DNA of 38,232 bases from Rhodobacterales bacterium (GTDB lineage: Bacteria > Pseudomonadota > Alphaproteobacteria > Rhodobacterales > Rhodobacteraceae). The first letter of the stretch is position 1; each line of letters begins with the position of its first letter. Under the pieces are notes generated by a model. It saw only the letters and a program-made list of their open reading frames with translations. It was not told the origin of the DNA and made no database searches. Shown here one piece after another: positions 30,488 to 38,232 of this stretch. Both the position numbers and the translations under genes were made by a program. The DNA lies in assembly GCA_017303485.1 (NCBI GenBank), contig JAFLCY010000029.1, forward strand, positions 1 through 38,232, in the 5' to 3' direction.

Positions 30488-30503
30488 ATGTTACCGCAAA
30501 CAT
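30488..30503. promoter_or_regulatory. LacI-type operator upstream of glgP
   Basis: ATGTTACCGCAAACAT has 6-base complementary ends and shares the pattern TGTTA-n-CGC-n-AACA with the palindrome upstream of zwf; twelve of the fourteen core bases are identical. It overlaps the predicted glgP -10 element. This suggests one LacI-family regulator for both operons. Confidence 0.55.
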
Positions 30504-30515
30504 GACGCGTGTCTA
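30488..30515 (-). promoter_or_regulatory. Candidate glgP promoter
   Basis: On the minus strand TAGACA (30515-30510), a 16-base spacer and TAACAT (30493-30488) resemble the sigma-70 consensus (five and four of six). The same -35 hexamer occurs at zwf. Transcription would start near 30481, leaving a leader of about 100 bases. A second -10-like TTTAAA occurs at 30521-30526. Confidence 0.4.
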
Positions 30516-30650
30516 AGCTATTTAAAGCGATTTGGGAACGGCGGACAGCTGATTCTGCTGGCGGACCCCGGTGTTTCTACGGTTCCGGGCTTGCAGGTCT
30601 TGACGCAAGGCCCGACCTGAGGGTCAATCCCCCGCCTGAAAGGAGATCCG

Positions 30651-30848
30651 ATGACAACTCTCTCCGTTCCCGACATGAGCTGCAATCACTGCAAGGCCAC
30701 GGTCGAAGCCGCGCTTGCAGCCGTGCCGGAAGCCGGTGCCGTCACCGTTGACCTGGCCGCCCGCAAGGTCGAAGTCGCTGGCCCTGCACCCGCCGCCGCC
30801 TTGCTCCGGGCGCTCGACACGGCGGGCTATCCGGCGACGGTTGACTAA
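30651..30848 (+). CDS. CopZ-like heavy-metal-associated domain protein
   Basis: This 65-residue protein is a single HMA domain with the metal-binding loop MSCNHC (residues 9-14) and the fold pattern TTLSVPDMSC...TVEAALAAVPEAGAVTVDLAARKVEVAG...LLRALDTAGYPATVD. Such proteins carry Cu(I) to CopA-type pumps or repressors in the cytoplasm. No CopA ATPase or CueR/CsoR regulator is next to it, so it stands alone. ATG 30651 has AAAGGAG seven bases upstream. Its TAA stop overlaps the TAG stop of the opposite-strand FAD oxidoreductase gene (30845-30848). Copper rather than another soft metal is inferred from family knowledge. Confidence 0.93.
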   Translation: MTTLSVPDMSCNHCKATVEAALAAVPEAGAVTVDLAARKVEVAGPAPAAALLRALDTAGYPATVD

Positions 30849-32185
30849 AGGCTCGGGCCGGGCTCGATTCGGCTGCCATCGCTGAACCGCGAAAAGCGGA
30901 ACCGGCTGAGGTCGTGTCCGGTCGCATGGCCCGCGACCAGGTCCGCAACCACCCGCCCCATCCCCGGCCCGATGCCGAAGCCATGCCCGCTCATCCCGGT
31001 GGCAATGGTCAGGCCCGGGACCGGTGCGTGATCGACGATGGGAACCACGTCGGGCAGGCTGTCGATCATCCCGGCCCAGGCGGTCTTCAGCTTCGGACGC
31101 CCCAGCGTGGGGAAGGCCCTGGCGAAACTGTCCTGCACGGCGGACAAGCTGGACATGTTCGGCGCCGGATCAAGGATGCGCATCCGTTCGAACGGGCTTT
31201 CCCGGTCCATGGCCCAGCGGTGCGGCGTACCCCAGGCGTCAGGATAGCCCTTCGGGGCCGCGAGACGAAACGTCGTCGACCGGAAATCCTTCCGCAGGAT
31301 CGTCAGATAGAATCTCAGGCTGGCGAAGGCCCCGCGACCGATGAAGAAATCATGCTCGCCACCCGGCGCGATCGAATAGCCGCCATCGGCGCGACGACGG
31401 AAGGCGAAGTCGTCATCGGCGGCATTGCCAGGGAAAATCTCCGGCATCGGTTCGGTCGCCGCGACCGAGGCAAGCACCGACAGTTGCGGAATGCGCACGC
31501 CATGCTGGCCAAGGAACAGCCGCGACCAGGCCCCCGCCGCGACGACAACATGGTCGCAGGCCACCCGGCCTGCCTCCGTCACCACACCCGCGACCCTGCC
31601 CGCCGCCAGATCCAGCCCCCGAACCGCACAGGCCTCGCGGATTGCCACGCCTTTCGCCTCTGCCGCCGCCGCCAGCGCCGGAACCGCCACCCAGGGCTCG
31701 GCCCGCGCGTCGGAGGCGGTGAAAAGCCCGCCTTTCCATGGTGCTGCTGCCCCCTTCAGCATCGCCATGGTTTCGCCAGCCGCCAGCAGCCGCGTATCAA
31801 CTCCGTTCGCGCGTGCATGTTCGGTCCAGGCCTCGAAGCCGGCAATTTCCGCATCCGTCTTTGCCAGATACAGGACCCCGGTCTGCCGGAACCCCAGCGC
31901 GTCGCCCATTTCGGCGGCCAGCCGCTTCCAGATCGACAGGCTCTCCACCATGATCGGCAATTCGCCGGGATCCCTGCCCTGCTGGCGCACCCAGCCCCAG
32001 TTGCGGCTCGACTGCTCGCCCGCGATGCGGCCCTTTTCGCACAGCACGACCGATAACCCGCGCTCGCGCAGGAACCGGGCTGTCATCACCCCGATCACCC
32101 CGCCGCCGATCACCACCACATCGGCGCGCACAGGCAAGGGGGCCGCAAAGCGGATGGGGGAGGCCTCCGAAATCGGAAAACTCAT
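30845..32185 (-). CDS. FAD-dependent oxidoreductase (DadA/DAO family)
   Basis: The 446-residue protein has an N-terminal FAD-binding Rossmann motif (VVVIGGGVIGVMTARFLRERG, about 24-44), then NWGWVRQQGRDPGELPIM. A DAO-type substrate domain follows, and the C-terminal FAD segment is PVPGLTIATGMSGHGFGIGPGMG. This family oxidises amino groups of D-amino acids, glycine, sarcosine or related secondary amines; the substrate is not resolved. No signal peptide is present. The ATG overlaps the stop of the M20 peptidase gene in an ATGA junction (32182-32185), so the two enzymes are probably made together. Its stop overlaps that of the convergent copZ-like gene. Confidence 0.92.
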   Translation of the reverse strand: MSFPISEASPIRFAAPLPVRADVVVIGGGVIGVMTARFLRERGLSVVLCEKGRIAGEQSSRNWGWVRQQGRDPGELPIMVESLSIWKRLAAEMGDALGFRQTGVLYLAKTDAEIAGFEAWTEHARANGVDTRLLAAGETMAMLKGAAAPWKGGLFTASDARAEPWVAVPALAAAAEAKGVAIREACAVRGLDLAAGRVAGVVTEAGRVACDHVVVAAGAWSRLFLGQHGVRIPQLSVLASVAATEPMPEIFPGNAADDDFAFRRRADGGYSIAPGGEHDFFIGRGAFASLRFYLTILRKDFRSTTFRLAAPKGYPDAWGTPHRWAMDRESPFERMRILDPAPNMSSLSAVQDSFARAFPTLGRPKLKTAWAGMIDSLPDVVPIVDHAPVPGLTIATGMSGHGFGIGPGMGRVVADLVAGHATGHDLSRFRFSRFSDGSRIEPGPSL

Positions 32186-33339
32186 GCCAGCCGCTCCAGG
32201 AGCCTTTCCATGAAGCGCTGTCCGGCCTGAAACTCCGACACTTCAAGGTATTCATCCGGCTGATGCGCCTGCGCGATGTCGCCGGGTCCGATCACCACCG
32301 CCGAGTATCCTGCATCCTGGAACTGCCCGGCTTCGGTGCCATAGGACACCACACCCGTCTGATTCTCCCCCGACAATGCCCGAGCCAGCGCCTCGGCCGG
32401 ACCCTCCACCTCGGGGCGCAGGGCGGAAACATCGAAGAACTTCTCCAGATGCACCCCGGCTTCCGGCCGCCTTGCCTTAAGCGCCTTGTCCAAAGCTGCC
32501 GCTGCCGCGCGGAAAGCCCCCGCATGCGCCTCGATGTCATCATCCGGCACGCAGCGCATCTCGACCGCGAACCGGCAATCGGCAGCCGTGATGTTGTCCG
32601 CCGTGCCGCCCTGGATGCGACCGATGTGCAAGGTGGTGAAGGGCGGATGAAACCGCCCCCCGACGGCCCCTGGCGGTCGGGCCCGGATTTCGTCATTCCG
32701 GTCATTGACCCACTGGATCAGCCGCGCGCCCTCCATGATCGCCGAGACCCCTTCGGGCAAGAGCGAGGAATGCACCTCGAACCCCTTCACATGCACCGCA
32801 TAGCCGGTGCCGCCCTTGTGCCCGGTGATCACCTTCATCCGCGACGGCTCGCCGATCAGCGCGATCTCCCCCTTCGGGACGACCTCCTGCATCGTCTCGA
32901 TCATCGGCGGCGCGCCGGTGCAGCCCAGTTCCTCATCGTAGGAGAGCGCCAGTTGCAAGGGCCGCGCCACGCCACGCCGCTGAGCTTCGACCAGCGCCCA
33001 GACGGCAAGGGCCACATAGCCCTTCATGTCGCAGGTGCCGCGCCCGTAAAGCCGGCCCTCCCGCTCCACCACGGTCCAGGGGTCCGAGGTCCAGGCCTGG
33101 CCGTCCACCGGCACCACGTCGGAATGTCCCGACAAGACGACAGCGCCGTCCATCCAGGGGCCCGCATGGGCGATCAGCGCCGCTTTCTGCCGGTCCTCGT
33201 TCCAGTGTCGGAAGCATCTTATCCCGTGGCCCGACAGATAATCCTCCAGCCAATCGACCAGCGCCAGATTCGAGTCGCGGCTGACAGTCGGGAAGCTGAC
33301 CAGTTGATCCAGAATCTGACGCGGCGTCAGCGGGGCCAT
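32182..33339 (-). CDS. argE: M20-family acetylornithine deacetylase-like peptidase
   Basis: The 385-residue protein belongs to the ArgE/DapE zinc hydrolases. Visible motifs are GHSDVVPVDGQAW (metal His and catalytic Asp), GRGTCDMKGYVALAVWAL (bridging Asp), SYDEELGCTGAPPM (catalytic Glu pair) and the dimerisation segment with GGTGYAVHVKGFEVHSSLLPEGVSA. The late metal His is in QAHQPDEYLEV. ArgE removes the acetyl group of N-acetylornithine, but many rhodobacterial members named ArgE act on other N-acyl amino acids or dipeptides. Coupling to an amine oxidase and divergence from a peptide transporter favour a catabolic role here. ATG 33339 was chosen because AAGGA lies nine bases upstream; a TTG at 33357 is less likely. 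Confidence 0.9.
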   Translation of the reverse strand: MAPLTPRQILDQLVSFPTVSRDSNLALVDWLEDYLSGHGIRCFRHWNEDRQKAALIAHAGPWMDGAVVLSGHSDVVPVDGQAWTSDPWTVVEREGRLYGRGTCDMKGYVALAVWALVEAQRRGVARPLQLALSYDEELGCTGAPPMIETMQEVVPKGEIALIGEPSRMKVITGHKGGTGYAVHVKGFEVHSSLLPEGVSAIMEGARLIQWVNDRNDEIRARPPGAVGGRFHPPFTTLHIGRIQGGTADNITAADCRFAVEMRCVPDDDIEAHAGAFRAAAAALDKALKARRPEAGVHLEKFFDVSALRPEVEGPAEALARALSGENQTGVVSYGTEAGQFQDAGYSAVVIGPGDIAQAHQPDEYLEVSEFQAGQRFMERLLERLA

Positions 33340-33516
33340 CACGATTTTCCTTGCCAAATCTACATGTGGTGGCCAGCCTGTCCCCGGGTGCAGGTCAAGT
33401 CAATATCTGGCAGATTGCCTTGGAAATCGGTCATTCTGCCGGGTGAACAGTCTGGAATCGCACCGAAAATCGGGATTGATAGAAGGCCAAGAATCGGAAA
33501 GAGTTGTCGCCAAAGA

Positions 33517-33556
33517 GGCAACCAAAGGTTGTCAGGCTGCAAAAACAGCCAATAAT
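33517..33556 (+). promoter_or_regulatory. Candidate transporter promoter with overlapping inverted repeats
   Basis: TTGTCA (33529-33534), a 16-base spacer and AATAAT (33551-33556) form a good promoter about 34 bases before the first transporter gene. An inverted repeat GGCAACC/GGTTGTC (33517-33523 and 33527-33533, one G-T) covers the -35. A second, GGCTG/CAGCC (33535-33539 and 33546-33550), fills the spacer. The repeats could bind a regulator. Confidence 0.45.
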
Positions 33557-33589
33557 AACAAGAACTAAGAACGTCGCGGGGAGAACTGA

Positions 33590-34604
33590 ATGGCCGAACC
33601 GGCCGCGTCCGTCCTTGAAGTCAGGGACCTCAAGACCGTATTCCGCACCCGCGGTGGCGAAATCCACGCCGTGAACGACGTGAGCTTCCACCTGAAACCG
33701 GGGGAGCTTCTGGGCGTGGTGGGGGAAAGCGGCTCGGGCAAGTCCGTGACGATGATGTCCCTGCTCAGGCTCCTGCCGTCGCCGCCGGCGGACATCCGGG
33801 GTGGCACGGCACTGCTGAACGGGCAGGATCTTCTGGCCATGCCGGATGAGCAGTTGCGCTCGGTGCGCGGTGCCAAGGTCGGCTTCGTCTTCCAGGACCC
33901 GATGACCAGCCTGAACCCGGTCTTCACGCTGGGCAATCAGATCATGGAGCCCCTGATCAAGCACCTGAAGATGACGAAACCCCAGGCCGAGGCCCGGGCG
34001 GTCGAGCTTCTGGAGCTGGTCGGCATCCCCGATGCCCGCCGCCGCCTCTACCAGTATCCGCACCAGTTCTCCGGTGGCATGCGCCAGCGGGTGATGATCG
34101 CCATCGCGCTGGCCTGCGACCCCGACGTGCTGATCGCGGATGAACCCACCACCGCGCTTGACGTGACCATCCAGGCGCAGATCCTGGAACTGGTCAAGGA
34201 ACTGCGCCGCAAGCTCGGGATGGCGATCATCTGGATCACCCATGACCTTGGCGTCATCGCCGGGATCGCAGACCGCGTCATGGTCATGTACGGCGGCCAG
34301 ATCGTCGAACATGCCCCGGTCAGGGAATTGTTCGCCAACCCGCAGCATCCCTATACCCGCGCGCTGCTGCAGACGATCCCGCGCATCACGGGCGAACGCG
34401 AAACGCGCCTGAAGGTCATCGAGGGCCAGCCGCCGATCCTGACCGGCCCCCTGACCGCCTGCCCCTTCCGCGCGCGTTGCGAATACCGCTTCGACGCCTG
34501 CGATGCCGCCAACCCGTCCCGCCGCGCGGTCGATGGCCAGGCGGTCGGACAGGGCCACGATGTAGCCTGCCACTGGCACGCTCCCGCAATGGTGGAGCCC
34601 GCCC

Positions 34605-34612
<8 letters not shown>
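33590..34612 (+). CDS. Dipeptide/oligopeptide ABC transporter ATP-binding protein (DppD/OppD-like)
   Basis: The 340-residue ATPase powers peptide import on the cytoplasmic side. It has Walker A GESGSGKS (45-52), Q-loop QDPMTSLNP (102-110), signature SGGMRQR (161-167), Walker B DVLIADEP (179-186) and the switch His in ITHDLG. The C-terminal oligopeptide-transporter domain follows with HPYTRALL and cysteines 291, 297, 304 and 327. Their pattern matches the iron-sulfur site known in some DppD proteins. ATG 33590 has a GGGGAGA ribosome site. It is the first gene of a rightward operon and overlaps the second ATPase gene by eight bases. Substrate specificity is not readable. Confidence 0.95.
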
Positions 34613-35671
<1,059 letters not shown>

Positions 35672-35675
<4 letters not shown>

Positions 35676-37375
35676 AACTCAGAGCCGCCCTTCTGGGCGC
35701 AGTGGCCATGCTGGGGATTGCCCCGGCGGCCTTTGCCGACCGCGGCACCGACGGCGAGGTGAAGCTCACCTTCCCTCAGGCCGTGTCGATCATGAATCCC
35801 TACCTCTCCGGCGGGACCAAGGACATCTACGCCGCGTCCATGGTGCTGGAGCCGCTCGCGGGCCTGACGCCGGAAGGCGTGCTGGTGCCGAAGATGGCCG
35901 CTGAAATCCCGACGCTGGACAATGGCGGCATTTCCGCCGACATGACCTCGATCACCTGGAAGCTGCTTCCGGACCTGAAATGGTCGGACGGCACCGCGGT
36001 CACCGCTGACGACGCGGTCTTCACCTGGCAGTATTGCACCCATCCCGAGGGCGGCTGCTCGCAGGCCACCAAGTTCGAAGGCATCGCTTCGGTCGAGGCC
36101 GTCGATCCCTCGACGATCAAGGTGACGTTCTCCGGCCCGAAGGCCAACCCCTACACCGCCTTCGTCTCGGCCCTGTCGCCGGTCCTGCAGAAGAAGCAGT
36201 TCGAAGCCTGCATCGGCGCGGCCGCGCCCACCTGCACCGACGCCAACAACATGCCGATCGGCACCGGCCCGTTCAAGGTGACCGGCTTCACCGTCAACGA
36301 CACCGTGTCGATGGCGATGAACGAGAACTACCGTGACCCGGCCAAGCCGGCCTTCGCGACCGCCGTGATCAAGGGCGGCGGCGATGCCGAAGGCTCGGCC
36401 CGCGCCGTGATGGAGACCGGCGAGTTCGACTACGCCTGGAACACGCAGATTCCTCCCGAAACCCAGGAATCGATGAAGGCAGCCGGCAAGGGCGAGTTCG
36501 TCGTCGCCTTCGGCACCCTGGTCGAGCGGCTGGAAATGAACACCACCGACCCTGACCCGGCCCTTCCCGAGGGTGAGCGCGCCACGGCCAAGCATCCCCA
36601 CCCGATCCTGTCGGACATCAAGGTGCGGACCGCGCTGTCCAAGGCCATCGACCGCTCGATCCTGGTCGAAGTCGGCTACGGTGCCGGCGGCAACCCGACC
36701 TGCAACGTCATCCCCGCGCCGGCAGACTGGGCTTCGGACAACACCGGCTGCGTCGCGCAGGATATGGAAGGCGCCAAGGCGCTCCTGGAAGAAGCCGGCT
36801 GGACCGACAGCGACGGCGACGGCATCCGCGACAAGGATGGCAAGAAGCTGCACATCCTGTACCAGACCACCGTCAACCCGATCCGCCAGGACTTCCAGGC
36901 GCTGATCAAGGACTGGTGGACCGAACTGGGCGTCGAAGTAGAGCTGAAGGCCATCGACCCGGGCGTGTTCTTCGGCGGTGACCCGGGTTCGCCCGACACC
37001 TTCCAGAAGTTCTATGCCGACGTCGAGATGTATGCCAACAACTCGGAAAGCCCCGATCCGGAAAGCTATCTGGGCCAGTACCAGTGCAAGAACGCTCCGA
37101 CCCCGGAAAGCCAGTGGCAGGGTGAGAACATCAACCGCTTCTGCACCCCGGAATACGACGCGCTCTACGCCTCGCTCGCGACGACGACCGACATCGCCGC
37201 GCGTCAGGACATCGCCAAGAAACTGAACGACATGGTGACGAAGGACTCCATGATCGTGGTTCCGCTGGTCCATCGCGGCACGCTCTCGGCGCATTCGAAC
37301 GCGCTTGGCGGCGTGCAGATCAACGCCTGGGACTCGGAACTGTGGAACGTCGCGGACTGGTTCCGCGTCAAGTGA
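35672..37375 (+). CDS. Peptide ABC transporter substrate-binding protein (SBP_bac_5)
   Basis: The 567-residue protein has a signal peptide (MKLRAALLGAVAMLGIAPAAFA, cleavage near residue 22) and is the periplasmic receptor. Family 5 features include VKLTFPQAVSIMNPYLSGG, MVLEPLAGLTPEGVLVPKMA, TWKLLPDLKWSDGTAVTADD, GTGPFKVTGF and the C-terminal HRGTLSAHSNALGGV. Eight mature cysteines are spaced as likely disulfide pairs. Residues 379-390 (DSDGDGIRDKDG) form a calcium-loop-like acidic segment that I have seen in related proteins. The ligand may be a di- or oligopeptide or an opine-like compound. The ATG has AAGGAGAG upstream and overlaps the ATPase stop. A strong hairpin follows the stop. Confidence 0.95.
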
Positions 37376-37383
37376 CACATCCC

Positions 37384-37411
37384 TTGCGGGGCCGGTGATC
37401 CGGCCCCGCAG
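37384..37411 (+). terminator. Hairpin after the binding-protein gene, possible attenuator
   Basis: GCGGGGCCGG (37386-37395) and CCGGCCCCGC (37400-37409) form a perfect 10-bp stem with a TGAT loop, extended by T-A and T-G pairs. CCTTCTTTC follows rather than a clean T run. It lies between the binding-protein and permease genes, where such structures stabilise the upstream mRNA or reduce downstream expression. Confidence 0.6.
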
Positions 37412-37445
37412 CCTTCTTTCTCCTCCGATCCAGGGCACAGCCGCC

Positions 37446-38232
37446 ATGCTCACCTTCACGCTTCGCAGGCTTCTGCTGGCCATCCCGACGCTTCTGGTCA
37501 TCAGCCTGGTGATCTTCCTGCTGGTGGATCTCGCGCCCGGATCGCCCATGTCCGAAATTCCGCTGACCGTCCCGCCCGAGACGCGCCAGAAGATGATCGA
37601 GGCGCTCGGCGCCGACCAGCCGGTCATCTTCCGCTATTTCCTCTGGCTCCGGCAGTTCTTCTGGGTCGAGCCCGCCAACCTGTTCGACGGCTGGTTCGGC
37701 ACGCACTGGGCCGAGGGCGAACAGCGCATCCTGTCCTGGCAGTCGCGCAGCCCGGTCTTCACCATCATCGGCCAGCGCATTCCCCAGACCCTGACCGTGA
37801 TCGGCACCGCCTATCTGGTCGGCATCCTGATCGCCGTGCCCATCGGCATCTATTCCGCCTACCGTCAGTATTCCTGGTTCGACCAGACCGGCACCCTCTT
37901 CGCCATGATCGGCTTTTCGGTGCCGACCTTCTTCTCGGGCACCCTCTTCATCATCATCTTCGCGGTCTGGCTTGGCTGGTTCCCGACCAAATACGACACC
38001 CAGCTTTCCGTCACCAGCTGGTCCACCTTCCTCCAGCAGATGAAGCAGATGGCCCTGCCCGTGATGACGCTGGGCCTGGCCAATGCCGCTGCCATCAGCC
38101 GCTACATGCGCTCTTCCATGCTGGACAACATGGGAATGGACTATGTGCGCACCGCCCGCGCCAAGGGCATGTCGGAGCGCACGGTCGTGCTGAAACACGT
38201 CCTGCGCAATTCGCTGATCCCGGTCGTCACCG
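37446..38232 (+). CDS. Peptide ABC transporter permease (DppB/OppB-like), 3' end missing
   Basis: The gene runs off the window; 262 residues are readable from ATG 37446. The protein begins MLTFTLRRLLLAIPTLLVIS and has a first helix near residues 9-29, as in DppB-type permeases. After a periplasmic loop (SPMSEIPLTVPPETRQKMIE and following) come IPQTLTVIGTAYLVGILIAV, GTLFAMIGFSVPTFFSGTLF and ALPVMTLGLANAAAISRYMR. The coupling-helix EAA motif appears as MDYVRTARAKGMSERTVVLK. It forms the membrane channel with a second permease expected beyond the window. The ribosome site is poor (CAGGGCA), and a hairpin lies upstream, so expression is probably lower than that of the binding protein. Confidence 0.93.
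   Translation, partial: MLTFTLRRLLLAIPTLLVISLVIFLLVDLAPGSPMSEIPLTVPPETRQKMIEALGADQPVIFRYFLWLRQFFWVEPANLFDGWFGTHWAEGEQRILSWQSRSPVFTIIGQRIPQTLTVIGTAYLVGILIAVPIGIYSAYRQYSWFDQTGTLFAMIGFSVPTFFSGTLFIIIFAVWLGWFPTKYDTQLSVTSWSTFLQQMKQMALPVMTLGLANAAAISRYMRSSMLDNMGMDYVRTARAKGMSERTVVLKHVLRNSLIPVVT

Noticed and set aside
30487-30489. ATG 30489 as the glgP start
   Set aside because: It falls in the predicted operator and -10 region, has no ribosome site, and would add 36 residues not expected in this family.
30594-30627. Nested inverted repeats CAGGTC/GACCTG and TTGAC/GTCAA upstream of the copZ-like gene, as a CueR-type operator
   Set aside because: Spacing and sequence do not fit a MerR-family site between a clear -35 and -10, and short GC repeats are common here; not strong enough to call.

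Overview
The window is chromosomal DNA from an alphaproteobacterium, most likely Rhodobacteraceae/Paracoccaceae (Rhodobacter-like). The basis is the high GC, an NDUFA12-type complex I accessory subunit, the run accC-aat-DUF2155-mlaD-NDUFA12, and a glg operon ending in glgX-pgm. These are family-level judgements made by reading; no database search was run. I see no prophage, insertion sequence, integrase, CRISPR array or plasmid function, and no stretch over 300 bases without a gene.

Layout. 1-1253: end of accC, then aat behind two tandem palindromes. 1181-5098: a leftward group clpP, clpX, an unrecognised membrane-anchored protein, an NDUFA12 protein, mlaD and a DUF2155 protein. 5244-8807: a CDP-alcohol phosphatidyltransferase, a CAP-domain secreted protein, a histidine kinase without a partner regulator, and a metallo-beta-lactamase-fold hydrolase. 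8879-9942: tRNA-Asn, tRNA-Gly, a small lipoprotein and a RidA-family protein. 10015-13737: leftward zwf-pgl-pgi operon. 13832-16745: mgtC-like gene, an HNH endonuclease, and a two-gene cassette of a 108-residue protein plus a radical SAM enzyme. 16948-19153: lytic transglycosylase lipoprotein, then an overlapping lipid kinase and phosphoesterase pair. 19221-30381: leftward glycogen operon glgP-glgB-glgC-glgA-glgX-pgm. 30651-33339: a CopZ-like metallochaperone, a DadA-type FAD oxidoreductase and an M20 (ArgE-like) peptidase. 33590-38232: a dipeptide/oligopeptide ABC transporter (ATPase, ATPase, binding protein, start of permease).

How it fits together. Much of the window surrounds glucose-6-phosphate. 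Pgm links the glycogen enzymes to it, Zwf and Pgl take it toward 6-phosphogluconate, and Pgi links it to fructose-6-phosphate. The zwf and glgP promoter regions carry closely matching 16-bp LacI-type palindromes (13758-13773 and 30488-30503), which suggests one regulator for both operons. The M20 peptidase and FAD oxidoreductase lie divergent from the peptide transporter and may process what it imports.

The most promising candidate for something undescribed is the translationally coupled pair at 15385-16745. It is a radical SAM enzyme with no visible auxiliary-cluster cysteines, preceded by a small protein carrying a duplicated Pro-Tyr-Gly-Ile motif.
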